A DNA stretch of 64,000 nucleotides, from contig CAZFLM010000023.1 of assembly GCA_964519955.1 (NCBI GenBank), positions 18,506 through 82,505 of the forward strand, in the 5' to 3' direction. The notes under the pieces were generated by a model, which saw only the letters and a program-made list of their open reading frames with translations, did not search any database and was not told the origin of the DNA. How positions within the stretch are numbered: the first letter of the stretch is position 1; every line of letters begins with the position of its first letter. The DNA is from CAZFLM01 sp964519955 (GTDB lineage: Bacteria; Armatimonadota; Chthonomonadetes; Chthonomonadales; CAJBBX01). Positions 34,427 to 43,975 of the stretch are shown piece by piece. The translations under genes were made by a program, and so were the position numbers.

Positions 34427-34455
34427 TTGCCGCCGAACGCGCAGCGCTGTATAAT
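34427..34455 (+). promoter_or_regulatory. promoter of the Rpn-type nuclease gene
   Basis: TTGCCG (34427-34432), 17-bp spacer, TATAAT (34450-34455), 46 bp before the ATG at 34501. It is divergent from the vapBC promoter. Confidence 0.7.
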
Positions 34456-34500
34456 GGCTATGGGAGTAACGCACGCAGCCCATGACCGCGAGGTGCCACG

Positions 34501-35409
34501 ATGCGCCACGACCAGGTGTTCAAGGAACTGCTGCAGAATCTGTTCCGCGAGTTCGTTGAGCTGTTCCTGCCACATGCGGCAGTGCACCTCGACTTCGACC
34601 GAGTCAGGTTCCTGGACAAGGAGTTGTTCACGGACCTTCCAGAGGGCAGCGTACGGGAACCCGACTTGGTGGCCGAGGTCCACACGCTGGACGGCGAACC
34701 CGAGCTGATCCTCGTGCACGTCGAGGTGCAAGCCCAGCGGGAGCGCGACTTCGCGTACCGCATGTTCGAGTACTACGCTCTGCTTCGACTGCGGTACAAG
34801 GTGCCCGTGGCTCCGACTGTGCTCTACCTGGTTCCGGGAGCCGGCGGGCTCGGTCAGGCGCGCTACGAAGAGCAGCTCTTCGGCGAGACGATCCTGTCAT
34901 TCGAGTACCGCGTCGTCTGCCTCCCCGACCTGGCGGCAGACGACTACTACCAGATCGAGAACCCGCTCGGTCCGGCGCTCAGCGCACTGATGAGGCCGGC
35001 GCGGGTAGGTCCGGCGCTGCAGAAGGCGCTCAGCCTGCACCGTGTACTCAGAAGCACCCAAGACGAGGCGCGACGCCTGCTTCTGGCCTATGTCATCGAG
35101 ACGTACTTGAAGCTGAGCCCGCCCGATGAGGCGGAATATCGGCGCGTGATGGAGCAGCACACGCTGAGCGAGGTCAGAACCATGGTGAACATCTACGAAG
35201 CGCGCGGCATAGAGAAGGGCCTGGCGCAGGGAGTGGCGCAGGGCAAGCGTGCCCTGGTCCTCGACATGATGCGCCGACGGTTCGGCGAAGTGCCGGAGCA
35301 CGTCGCGACCCAGATCGAGGCGATCAGCAGCGAGGCCGACATCGACGCGGTCTGGGATAGGCTGTTCACGGCCAACTCGATCGAGGATCTGGGCCTGACG
35401 TCGAACTAG
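34501..35409 (+). CDS. Rpn-family (YhgA-like) PD-(D/E)xK nuclease
   Basis: A 302-residue protein. The N-terminal domain has the opening HDQVFKELLQNLFREFVELF and the nuclease core Asp55 (REPDLVAEV) with Glu75-x-Gln77 (VHVEVQ), the pattern used by Rpn recombination-promoting nucleases in place of ExK. The C-terminal part (about 225-300) resembles the DUF4351 tail (GLAQGVAQGKRALVLDMMRRRFGEVP). GAGGTG precedes the ATG. Rpn proteins are often mobile or phase-variable and linked to phage response. Orientation and promoter make it a monocistronic neighbour of vapBC. Confidence 0.9.
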   Translation: MRHDQVFKELLQNLFREFVELFLPHAAVHLDFDRVRFLDKELFTDLPEGSVREPDLVAEVHTLDGEPELILVHVEVQAQRERDFAYRMFEYYALLRLRYKVPVAPTVLYLVPGAGGLGQARYEEQLFGETILSFEYRVVCLPDLAADDYYQIENPLGPALSALMRPARVGPALQKALSLHRVLRSTQDEARRLLLAYVIETYLKLSPPDEAEYRRVMEQHTLSEVRTMVNIYEARGIEKGLAQGVAQGKRALVLDMMRRRFGEVPEHVATQIEAISSEADIDAVWDRLFTANSIEDLGLTSN

Positions 35410-35417
35410 CCGGCGCA

Positions 35418-38400
35418 TCACCTATTCGGCAGCACGTCGAACGTCACGCCTCCTCGGTGCCGCTCGCCGGTCAGGATCCCCTTCGGCAGCTTCGGCGTCA
35501 GTTCTGCCTGCCGGGTGGCCTGGGCGCTCACGATGCTCGCCGATTGCGCCGCGACCACGATGTGCAGCCCGTCGGTCGGCAACTGCGCGCGCAGCACGAA
35601 CCGGTACGGCTTCTCGCCCGCCGTCGTCCTCACCACCTGCGCCAGACCGGGCAGCTCGGCATCTCCCCGCTTCACCGCAAACCGAAGCGTCCCGCCCGCC
35701 TCGCCGCGCGCCCGCACTACCAGCTCGATCTGCACGCCCGAGTCGAGGCCGTCGAGCGGACCGACAACCGCCCGGCCGCGCGTCCGAGCCACCTGAAGCG
35801 GCTTCACGTCGACGTGCGCGTGGAACGGCGTGGCGTAGACCGTCCCCTCCCACTTCCCATCCGCGGTCAGGCTCTTCAGCAGCCCCGTATGCTCGCCCCC
35901 CGTGCCGATGCAGGCGATATCGAACGCGCGGATCCCGTCGCGATACGCGCGCACCTCCCCGACGCCGCCGATCTGCGCGGGGCGCGGCGGGTCGTCCCGC
36001 ATCAGGCGCGTGGCAGCCGCGTCCATCGTCGCGTTGAACCCCTTGTCGAACTCGGCGGGCCACATCATGCAGTGTACGGAGAGGCCGCCGTTCTGCTGGA
36101 TGAACCGGAGCTGGTTGTACGCATCCGCCTCGCTCGGCGTGAGAGCCTGGTACTCGCCCATCACCATCGCATCGAAGCCGGCAGCGTGCGCGTCCTGGAG
36201 CGCGTCGTGCGGCTGGTTGTACCAGACGCCGTACCGCGTGAACCCGTACCCCGCCCCGCAGTTCAGATGCCAGTCGATGGGCGTGAACCGCGAGGTGATG
36301 GTGCTGAACGCCGAGAGCTTGCCGATCGCGTAGGTGTCCGGAATCTGGTGGCTCTTCACCGCCTCGGCTGGGAAGCCTGCCAGCAGCGCCTCGCGATAGG
36401 TCTCGGCCGCGCGGCGGCTAACGATGTAGCGCTGGTAAGCTGTCCACTCGCGGAAGAGGGGGTTGTCCTTCGAGTACGAGTCCCAGTCGCCCCTGTCCCA
36501 GTTGCGCGGCGCATCGAAGTAGGCCGCGTGCGGCGTACCCATCGCCTTGCGGATCGCGGCATCGCCACCGTACCGGGCGCGGAGGTAGGCATAGAACCCC
36601 TCGATCATGCGCGGGTTGTAGTCACCCAGCGACGCGTCGGCGTCCACCGCGATCTCGTGCTCGTGGTTGGGCTCCAGCGCGACGAAGTGTTCCGGGTTGG
36701 CGCGGAACTTCACGACCAGCGCACGTAGGAACGCCCGCAGCGGCCAGAGGTAGAGGTTGTCCAGCTCCGGCATGCCGAAGGCGTAGGAGCCGGAGTAGAA
36801 CTCGATGTTGCCGAACTCGCCGTACTCGATCGGGTGGTTGTTGCGCGAAAGCATGACGTACTTCTGCAGCTTCGTCTCGGGGTCGATCGTGTCGCGCCAC
36901 GGCTGGAAGACGCCCTTGTGCCAGCGGTGGGTGAAGCAGGGCTCCCAGAGCGCGGGCAGATCGCGGTCGTACGAGTCGAGCACGTCGGCGAAGCCCTTCA
37001 CGAAGCTCGCGCCCGCCGTCTTCTCCTGGTCGGTCGCAATCCGCGGGTTGCGCGCAGCCGGCGAGGCGCCGTCGGTCCGCAGGTGGTGCGCCACCGACTT
37101 CCGCACGTACTTCCCATCCGGAAGCGTGGGCCAGTCCTTGCCATACCACTGGATCCAGAACCGGCTCTCGCTGCCCCCCAGATCCATTTCGGCGGTGTCG
37201 CCCTCGCGCGGCACGCGGGTGACGACGGATCGCGTCGCATCAGGCTTGGGCACAAGCAGCGCCTGGTCGCCGAACGCCGATGCGTATGCAGCCTTGCCCG
37301 CTTCGAGGCCGGGCACCTTGCGCTCCGTCATCGCGCCGCTCGTTACGTCGAACGCCAGCGCCCGGCCTGCCTTCGGCAGCGACACCAGCAGGCGGTCGGC
37401 GCCGTTCCCATCCGCGCGGGAGAGGGTCGCGGTGTCGCCGAACGCGTTCGGGAGTGGGATGCGCCGCTGGAGCCTGCCCGCGCCGGAGTAGATCGCGACG
37501 AAGGCGTCAGCGGGCTGCGGGGCCGCGCTCGTCACGGCGATGGCGGCCTCCGCGCGCGACGGGATGAACCGGCCCACGGCTACCGCGTACGGCGGCGCGA
37601 TCCTGGCATCGGGCGTGAGCACGCGCACGAGGTCGCCGTGGCGGTTGAAAAGTCGGATCTCGCGCACCTTCGCGTCGGCAATCGGCGAGGCAGCGATGCA
37701 GGCGCCGCCGCCGAGATCGCCGCAGTTCACGCTCACGCCGCCGCGCACCTCCGGCCCGAACGCCAGGAACTGCGCCTCGGCAATCCCCTGCGGCGTCAGC
37801 ACCCGCACGAGCGTGTGGTTCGCAGGATGGGCCCCCTCCCCCACGACGAGCGACGGCCCGAGCGGCGCGGGACCAGCCCCGGAGCGCTTCGCCTCGTCGG
37901 CCACCGCGGTCGCCAAGTCGAGGTCGCGATCCAGCACGGCGGTCACGACGGTGTTCCGCGTGTCCTGATGGACAGATACGATGCGCGACGGTACGGGCTT
38001 CGCGCTTAGCTCGCTGAGCTTCAGGAAGGGCACCGGCGGGATCGGCTTGGGCTTGGCGGGCCGCCCCTCCACCACGATCCGCGGCGCGCCCCACACAGCC
38101 CAGTCGCAGGCGCTGTTCTTGAGCGGATCCATGGCGAACGTCACCGAGACCGTCTGCCCTGCAAGGCGCGTCAGGTCGACCCGCACATCGTGCCACTGCT
38201 GCTGCTCGTGCTCGGCGCGATAGACCTCCTCATCGCCGACGCGCACGATGAATGCGCAGCCATCGGCCTCCGGCATCTCCGTCTTGGGGAAGCCCTCGCG
38301 GATGCCGATGGAGAAGGTGAGCGCCAGCTTCTCCGCGCCGCGCACGTTGGGCAGCGCGATGCCGCGGAACGTGATGTGGACCAGGGGCTTCCCGGTAGCA

Positions 38401-38612
38401 GAAGGATGCTGGAAGATGGCCGGCTTCGTGACGCCGCCGATGCTGTCCGACGTCGCCGAGGCGCCCGCCGGGTTCTCCACGCCTTCCCCGGCAATCGCCT
38501 CGACGAAGTCCGCGACGACCTCCCACTGCGGCGCCTTCTGCCCCGACCCCGGCACGGCCGCGAGCACCGCGGCGCACAGCAGCCCTGCAACCCACTGGCT
38601 AGCAACGAACAT
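35418..38612 (-). CDS. large secreted putative glycoside hydrolase of the nan operon
   Basis: A 1064-residue exported protein (signal peptide about 1-24). Segments: a beta-sandwich (about 30-185, WEVVADFVEAIAGEG...), a propeller-like region (about 200-480), a TIM-barrel-like centre (about 500-860) and a terminal beta-rich part. The centre has GH42/GH5-clan-like features: VALEPNHEHEIAVDAD with a candidate catalytic Glu, FYAYLRARYGGDAAIRKAMG (compare the GH42 'W...kYG...lN.aWGT' helix) and MVMGEYQALTP with a second candidate Glu. It matches no family I can name. It follows the NanA-like gene by 38 bp on the same strand, so its substrate may be a sialylated glycan (inference). GGGGAG precedes the ATG. 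Confidence 0.72.
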   Translation of the reverse strand: MFVASQWVAGLLCAAVLAAVPGSGQKAPQWEVVADFVEAIAGEGVENPAGASATSDSIGGVTKPAIFQHPSATGKPLVHITFRGIALPNVRGAEKLALTFSIGIREGFPKTEMPEADGCAFIVRVGDEEVYRAEHEQQQWHDVRVDLTRLAGQTVSVTFAMDPLKNSACDWAVWGAPRIVVEGRPAKPKPIPPVPFLKLSELSAKPVPSRIVSVHQDTRNTVVTAVLDRDLDLATAVADEAKRSGAGPAPLGPSLVVGEGAHPANHTLVRVLTPQGIAEAQFLAFGPEVRGGVSVNCGDLGGGACIAASPIADAKVREIRLFNRHGDLVRVLTPDARIAPPYAVAVGRFIPSRAEAAIAVTSAAPQPADAFVAIYSGAGRLQRRIPLPNAFGDTATLSRADGNGADRLLVSLPKAGRALAFDVTSGAMTERKVPGLEAGKAAYASAFGDQALLVPKPDATRSVVTRVPREGDTAEMDLGGSESRFWIQWYGKDWPTLPDGKYVRKSVAHHLRTDGASPAARNPRIATDQEKTAGASFVKGFADVLDSYDRDLPALWEPCFTHRWHKGVFQPWRDTIDPETKLQKYVMLSRNNHPIEYGEFGNIEFYSGSYAFGMPELDNLYLWPLRAFLRALVVKFRANPEHFVALEPNHEHEIAVDADASLGDYNPRMIEGFYAYLRARYGGDAAIRKAMGTPHAAYFDAPRNWDRGDWDSYSKDNPLFREWTAYQRYIVSRRAAETYREALLAGFPAEAVKSHQIPDTYAIGKLSAFSTITSRFTPIDWHLNCGAGYGFTRYGVWYNQPHDALQDAHAAGFDAMVMGEYQALTPSEADAYNQLRFIQQNGGLSVHCMMWPAEFDKGFNATMDAAATRLMRDDPPRPAQIGGVGEVRAYRDGIRAFDIACIGTGGEHTGLLKSLTADGKWEGTVYATPFHAHVDVKPLQVARTRGRAVVGPLDGLDSGVQIELVVRARGEAGGTLRFAVKRGDAELPGLAQVVRTTAGEKPYRFVLRAQLPTDGLHIVVAAQSASIVSAQATRQAELTPKLPKGILTGERHRGGVTFDVLPNR

Positions 38613-38650
38613 CTGCCATCTCCCCTGCTACTGGTACCTCGCCCTGCCGA

Positions 38651-39565
38651 CTACACCCGCACCCACTCGAAGAAGCCGAGCGCCAGCAGGTCTTGCCGCA
38701 ACTGAGCGACGCGCTCGGGCGATAGCGGCGTGTTCGGCAGGCGTGGAGCGCCCACGTCGACGCCGACAAAGCCCATCACCGCCTTCGCGGCCGCCATGAA
38801 GCCGTAGCCGATGAGCAGCGTGATGAGCTGGACGGAGCGGTACTGCTCCACGCGCATGGCGGCCAGATCGCCGCGCTCGACCGCGTCGATGACGCGCAGG
38901 TAGATCGGCGCCGCGAAGTTGTACGTGCTGCCCACCGCGCCCGTCGCGCCGAGGGCGAACGCCGCCCCCATCCACTCGTCCACGCCCCACAGGATGTCGA
39001 AACGCCCATCCTGCAGGTGGAGGCACCGCTGGAACGCCGCCATGTCCCGGTTGGTGAACTTGAGTCCGGCCAGCGTCGGGATGCGGTCGGCGGCGGCGTC
39101 CAGAAATGCCGGCATCGACAGATCCACGCCGGTCATCGCCGGGATGTCGTAGCAGTAGAACGGCGTGCTGGGCGCGGCGGCCGCGATCTCGGCGCTGCAG
39201 CCCACGAGCGCGTCGACGGAGGCCGGCTTGAAGTAGCTCGGCGCGGTCGCCGCGATGGCCTCGGCGCCCAGCTTCTCGGCCTGGGCCGCCATCGCACGCG
39301 CGTCGCGCAGGCAGTTCGAGCCCACGTGCACCACCAGCCGCGTGCCCGTCGCCCGGCACACCGCCGCCCACATCTCCGCCAGCGCCAGCCGCTCCTCCAG
39401 CGACAACGAGTGGCTCTCGCCCGTGCTGCCGCCGATGAACACGGTCTCGACCCCGATGCGCTTCAGGTGCTCGGCTTGCGGGCGAACCATCTCCAGGTTC
39501 AGCGAGCCGTCCGTGCGGAAGGGCGTATGGGTGGCGGCGACCAGGCCGCGAATGGTGTGCTTCAT
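38651..39565 (-). CDS. nanA: N-acetylneuraminate lyase
   Basis: A 304-residue class I aldolase of the DHDPS/NAL family that splits sialic acid into N-acetylmannosamine and pyruvate. Visible motifs: GGSTGES (45-51), catalytic Tyr139 in YCYDIPAMTGV, Schiff-base Lys169 in LAGLKFTNRDM, and GVDE...ALGATGAVGSTYN. The combination IPAMTG and GATGAVGSTYN is that of true sialic acid lyases rather than dihydrodipicolinate synthases. The start ATG overlaps the MFS stop (ATGA), with AAGGAG upstream. nanK and nanE are not in the window. Confidence 0.93.
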   Translation of the reverse strand: MKHTIRGLVAATHTPFRTDGSLNLEMVRPQAEHLKRIGVETVFIGGSTGESHSLSLEERLALAEMWAAVCRATGTRLVVHVGSNCLRDARAMAAQAEKLGAEAIAATAPSYFKPASVDALVGCSAEIAAAAPSTPFYCYDIPAMTGVDLSMPAFLDAAADRIPTLAGLKFTNRDMAAFQRCLHLQDGRFDILWGVDEWMGAAFALGATGAVGSTYNFAAPIYLRVIDAVERGDLAAMRVEQYRSVQLITLLIGYGFMAAAKAVMGFVGVDVGAPRLPNTPLSPERVAQLRQDLLALGFFEWVRV

Positions 39566-40830
39566 TGGTTCTCTCCTTGGGCAAGCAGGTTGGGGCGCGG
39601 GCGGATCAGCAGGACCAGCACGATCGAACCGATCGCCAACACGGCGACCACCCCGAACACGACGCTGAGCGGCACGTGGCGGTCTCGCAGGGCGCCAAAA
39701 CGCCAGTCCGCCAGTCCGCCGCAGAAGATGCTGACGAAGTTCATGATGCCGTAGCCTGTCGCCCGAAGCTCGGGCCGCACGATCTGGCAGAGGATGGGCA
39801 TGTTGTTGCAGTCGAAACACCCCCACCCGAGCCCGAACAGCACCAGGGCAGCGATGGCCATCTGGAGCGAGGGTGCAATCCCAACGCTGAAGATGGCCGG
39901 CACAATGAGGCTCATGCCGATCGCGCTGACGTAGATGCGCCCGCGCGGCCGGCTGCGCATCCAGCGGTCCGCCAGCCACCCGCCGAACAGCGCGCCCACG
40001 ATCGCGGCGACCTGCCAGTAGAGCGTCGCGGCCACGCCGGCCGTCCCCTGCCCGATGCCGAACTGCGCCTTCAGGATGGCCGGCATCCAGTCGCGCACGA
40101 TCCAGCCCGCCAGCGCCGGCAGCGTGAAGTAGAGCACGAGCAGGATGAACGAGACGTTGGTGAGCAGCTCGAAGGCCGCGCGCCCGGGAGCCGTCTTCGC
40201 CTTGGGCGCAGCGTCCGCGCGCCGCGGTGCATCGCGGAGGAGCAGCACAAGTGGAATGGAATACAGGATGCCGAAGATGCCGCACGCATCGAACGCGAAC
40301 CGCCACCCGAGCAGTTCCGAATCCGCCACGAAACCCCCGAACCCGCCCACGATCTGGCCGCAGTAGATGGCCATCTGGTGGAAGCCCACGGCCCTGGAGC
40401 GCGTATGCCCGGCATGGTAGTCGGCGATCAGCGCGAGCGCCGCGGGGATATAGAACGCCTCGCTGCAGCCCATGAGCGAGCGCGCCCAGAGCAGCTCCTG
40501 GTACGTGTGCACGTGCCCGGTCCACCAGGTGATGGAGGACCAGACGAACAGACTGCCGCAGATGGTGAAGCGCCGGCTGAAGCGGTCCGCCACGTACCCG
40601 CCGATGGGGCTGAGGAATGCGTAGACCCACTTGAACTGGCCGAGCATGATGCCCCAGTTCGCTTCGGTGCCGATGCTCGGGATCGTGGCCATCACGGACG
40701 TCTTCATCGTGGCCAGCATCTGCCGGTCGAGGTAGTTCAGCAGCGCCACCGGCCAGAGCAGCGCCACCGCGATCCACGCCGTGCGGAGCAGCCTCGCGCC
40801 CGCAGCCTCACCGCTACTTGCGTCCGTCAT
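39562..40830 (-). CDS. MFS transporter, probable sialic acid permease
   Basis: A 422-residue protein with about 12 transmembrane segments. The first loop signature LNYLDRQMLATM is typical of the anion:cation symporter (ACS) branch. GYVADRFSRR is the MFS loop 2-3 motif and ADRWMRSRPRGR the equivalent in the second half. It overlaps the NanM-like gene by 17 nt and the NanA gene by 4 nt, so uptake of N-acetylneuraminate is the likely role by context; sequence alone gives only the ACS-like class. Confidence 0.88.
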   Translation of the reverse strand: MTDASSGEAAGARLLRTAWIAVALLWPVALLNYLDRQMLATMKTSVMATIPSIGTEANWGIMLGQFKWVYAFLSPIGGYVADRFSRRFTICGSLFVWSSITWWTGHVHTYQELLWARSLMGCSEAFYIPAALALIADYHAGHTRSRAVGFHQMAIYCGQIVGGFGGFVADSELLGWRFAFDACGIFGILYSIPLVLLLRDAPRRADAAPKAKTAPGRAAFELLTNVSFILLVLYFTLPALAGWIVRDWMPAILKAQFGIGQGTAGVAATLYWQVAAIVGALFGGWLADRWMRSRPRGRIYVSAIGMSLIVPAIFSVGIAPSLQMAIAALVLFGLGWGCFDCNNMPILCQIVRPELRATGYGIMNFVSIFCGGLADWRFGALRDRHVPLSVVFGVVAVLAIGSIVLVLLIRPRPNLLAQGENQ

Positions 40831-41845
40831 GCTTCCACCTCCAGACCTCGGGCGATCGTATGCCTGGCTTCATCTCGCCGCTCGGCACCACCCACACGCC
40901 GCGCCATTCGACGGCCGGCGTCGTCACGCGGGGTGCCGGTAGCGCGCCGGCCTCCGTCCACTTGTCCGTCTCGACTTCGTAGCGGAGCACGGTCCGCGCG
41001 AACCCGCGGTGCGCGTCGTGCGCCACCCCGACCTGCGTTCCGTCGTCGCCGCCGAGTACGTAGAAGCCCGCGCCATCCGACGGCGCCGGGCTCGGCGCGG
41101 CCACGACCGGGTACGGCAGGTCTGCGATGCGCGTCCAGCCGCGCTTGGGCGCGTACCGGTACGCGTCGCGCAGGTAGCGCCGCACAGCCTTGCCATCGGG
41201 CCCAGCGACCAGCTCCGCCCCGCCCACCACGTAGAGGGCGCCTCGACACGACGCCGCGACCGCCAACATGCGCCCGCCGCCCGGCAGCGGATCGGCCTCG
41301 GTCCATGCCGGCCGCCTGGCCGCCAGATCGATGCGGTACACCCTCGGCAGCGCCTCTGTCGCGTCCGGCGCGCGGATGCCGCCTGCCACGTACAACGTGC
41401 TCCCGACCAGCGCGCCGCACGCGTTCGCCACCGGCTGCGGGAGCGGCGGCAGGGGCTTCGTGATGAGCCGCCCCTCGCGCCACGTGAGCGCAAAGGCGTC
41501 CGCGTAGTGCCCGTCCGCATTGCTGCCCCCCACGCACACAACGGAGCCGCGATACGTCGCGCAGACCCCGTACCCCAGTGGCCTCGGCAGCTTGCCCGCG
41601 ACGCGCCAGTGCCCGTCGGGCTCCGGAAGCACATACACGGCGTCCGTCCAGACCTTCGCTCCGCCCTCCCACACCGGCTTGTCGGGGAAGTTGGCCCCGC
41701 CCGCGACGAGCAGCGCGCCGCCACTGACGCCCGCGAACGCCCCAGCCACGCCGTGCGGATCGGGCAGGTCGGACACGCGCCCCCACTCGTCCGCCGGAGC
41801 CACCAGCCCCACCAAGACCATCGCCAGCAGCAGAACGCGCGCCAC
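40814..41845 (-). CDS. nanM: kelch-repeat N-acetylneuraminate epimerase (NanM-like)
   Basis: A 343-residue exported kelch propeller (GTG start behind GGAGGTGGGGGC; signal peptide to about residue 18). Diagnostic segments: LLVAGGANFPDKPVWEGG, KVWTDAVYVL, VVCVGGSNADGHYADAFAL, LYVAGGIRAPDATEAL and FYVLGGDDG. The GANFPD...P...GG pattern is characteristic of NanM, which converts alpha- to beta-N-acetylneuraminate in the periplasm. First gene of the operon with transporter, lyase and a large putative glycosidase. Confidence 0.9.
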   Translation of the reverse strand: MARVLLLAMVLVGLVAPADEWGRVSDLPDPHGVAGAFAGVSGGALLVAGGANFPDKPVWEGGAKVWTDAVYVLPEPDGHWRVAGKLPRPLGYGVCATYRGSVVCVGGSNADGHYADAFALTWREGRLITKPLPPLPQPVANACGALVGSTLYVAGGIRAPDATEALPRVYRIDLAARRPAWTEADPLPGGGRMLAVAASCRGALYVVGGAELVAGPDGKAVRRYLRDAYRYAPKRGWTRIADLPYPVVAAPSPAPSDGAGFYVLGGDDGTQVGVAHDAHRGFARTVLRYEVETDKWTEAGALPAPRVTTPAVEWRGVWVVPSGEMKPGIRSPEVWRWKHDGRK

Positions 41846-42011
41846 GCCCCCACCTCCCAGTCCGGCACCCCCCTATTCGACGGCGAGCCCGGCGATCCTT
41901 ACCGCGCGACCGAACGGATCACGCAAACCGTGGCGCGTCGCCCCGCGAAAGCAAGAATGCGCCCGTCCGGCGGCGAAACTGGGGGCGCACAACGCCGGAG
42001 GAGGCCCACCC

Positions 42012-43961
42012 GTGTTACCCATCGCCGCACTGCCACTCGCCGCCATGCTCTCGCTCGCCATGCAGCCCCTGTCCACACCCAACCTGATCGCCAACCCGGG
42101 GTTCGAGGCCAAGGGCGCGAACGGGATGCCTTCGGCCTGGTCGAGCTGGGGCGAGGTCTGGCAGCCGGATAGCACCATCAAGGCGTCCGGCCAGGTGTCG
42201 GCTCGCTACCGCAACAGCGACCCGAACCGATACGTGCTGATGAGCCAGCCCGTTGCGGCGCAGGCAGGCCGGCGCTACCGGCTGCAGTGCCGCATCAAGA
42301 CCGACGACATCCAGGGCGACGAGACCGGCGCCACCATGTGCATCGAGTGGTCCGACGCGAAGGGCGCGTACCTGGGCGGCGACTACCCGGCCGGCTTCAA
42401 GGGCACCAACGACTGGCGGACGCTCGACGTCGTGAGCCAGCGCATCCCGGCTGCAGCCGCCCACGTGACCGCCACGGTGTACGTGCGCAAGGGGATGACC
42501 GGGACCGCCTGGTTCGACGACGTGTCGGTTGTAGAGGAGCCTGATCCCGCGTTCCAGGGAACCATCGGCGTGCCGGGCTACCGCGGCGTGATGGCGGGCG
42601 ATGGTCCGATGCCAGTCGTGGTGCGGGGCTGGATGGGCGCCGACGAGGCCCACCCGCTCTCTGCCCGGAAGCTGGTGGCGGAGATCGTGCGAGACGGAAC
42701 GTCGAAGGCTCTCGTGCACAGGGAGGTCGCGGCGCCCGCGAAGCCCGAGGTCGAGGTGTCGCTGCCAACCGCGTCCCTCCCCGATGGCCGCTACACAGTG
42801 CGCGTCCAGGTGCTGGCCAAGGGCGTGCCGACCGCGCTCGCCGAGCAGACGGCACCCCTTGTACGGCAGAAGGCGGCGCCAAAGGTGCGCGTATTCCTGC
42901 GTCCCGACGGCGTCGCACTTCTCGACGGAAAGCCCTTCTTCCCCATCGGCGTCTACGAGGGCGCGTCGCCGTCCGACCCGGCGAGCCTGGAGCGCCTGCG
43001 CGAGATCGCGGCGATGGGCTTCAACTGCGTGATGAACTACGGCATCAACAGCGGCAGCCTCGACCAGATCCGCAAGTACCTGGACACCGCCGAGAGCCTG
43101 CATCTGAAGGTCATCTACTCGCTGAAGGACGTGTACGAGGGCTCGACGTGGCCGGTGAAGCAGGTCGGCGAGTGGAAGGGCGACGAGGCGATCGTCAAGG
43201 GCGTCGTGCGCACGTTCCGCGACCACCCGGCGATCCTGGCCTGGTACCTGAACGACGAGTTGGCGCTGAGCTGGCATGATAGGCTTGTCCGCAACTACCG
43301 CTGGGTGCGCGAGCTGGACCCGAACCACCCGGCCTGGGTCGTGCTCTACCAGGTGAATGATCTCGACGGCTACGGGGACACGACGGACGTGATGGGCGTC
43401 GATCCGTACCCGCTGCCGAATGCGCCGCTGACGATGGTCTCGGACTGGACGAAGCGCGCCGCCGGAATGGGCATGCCTATCTGGATCGTGCCACAGCTCC
43501 ACGACATCGCCCTCTACGAACCCAAGGAGAAGTCGCACCCGCCATCGCTGGACGAGATGCGCGCCATGACCTGGCAGGCGCTGGCACACGGCGCGAACGG
43601 TCTGGTCTTCTACTCCTTCTTCGATCTGAAGCGCGGCGCGAAGTTCGAGGCACGGCGCGAGGACGTGAAGAAGATCGTGGCCGAGGTGAAGCGCGCGGTG
43701 CCGTGGCTCATCGGCGCGAAGCGCGGCCAGCCCCGCGTGCAATCGGGGCTCATCACGCAGCAGTGGGTCGGCAAGACGGACGGGCTGTTCGTCTCCATCA
43801 ACCCGACCTACCAGCCCATCGAGGCGGAGGTCGAGCTGTCGGCGGGGTTCGAGCGTGCCACGCCCCTCTTCGACCCGGACCCGCCGCGCGGCGAGCCGAA
43901 AGCCGGGCCGGGCACGTGGAAGCCGCTCGAAGTCCAGATCGACAGGCTGCACAACCGATGA
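42012..43961 (+). CDS. carbohydrate-binding module plus TIM-barrel glycoside hydrolase-like protein
   Basis: A 649-residue exported protein. A GTG start after GGAGGAGG gives a short signal peptide. An N-terminal CBM4/9-like jelly roll follows (NLIANPGFEAKG...WSSWGE, about 25-180), then an Ig-like linker region (about 190-300) and a TIM-barrel (about 310-590) starting PDGVALLDGKPFFPIGVYEG, with LAWYLNDELALSWHDR (candidate acid/base Glu) and HGANGLVFYSFFDLKRG. The family is not assigned; GH2/GH5/GH42-type clan A is likely. The stop overlaps an ATG (ATGA) preceding the esterase gene. Confidence 0.78.
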   Translation: MLPIAALPLAAMLSLAMQPLSTPNLIANPGFEAKGANGMPSAWSSWGEVWQPDSTIKASGQVSARYRNSDPNRYVLMSQPVAAQAGRRYRLQCRIKTDDIQGDETGATMCIEWSDAKGAYLGGDYPAGFKGTNDWRTLDVVSQRIPAAAAHVTATVYVRKGMTGTAWFDDVSVVEEPDPAFQGTIGVPGYRGVMAGDGPMPVVVRGWMGADEAHPLSARKLVAEIVRDGTSKALVHREVAAPAKPEVEVSLPTASLPDGRYTVRVQVLAKGVPTALAEQTAPLVRQKAAPKVRVFLRPDGVALLDGKPFFPIGVYEGASPSDPASLERLREIAAMGFNCVMNYGINSGSLDQIRKYLDTAESLHLKVIYSLKDVYEGSTWPVKQVGEWKGDEAIVKGVVRTFRDHPAILAWYLNDELALSWHDRLVRNYRWVRELDPNHPAWVVLYQVNDLDGYGDTTDVMGVDPYPLPNAPLTMVSDWTKRAAGMGMPIWIVPQLHDIALYEPKEKSHPPSLDEMRAMTWQALAHGANGLVFYSFFDLKRGAKFEARREDVKKIVAEVKRAVPWLIGAKRGQPRVQSGLITQQWVGKTDGLFVSINPTYQPIEAEVELSAGFERATPLFDPDPPRGEPKAGPGTWKPLEVQIDRLHNR

Positions 43962-43975
43962 CCGAGGGAACAGGA

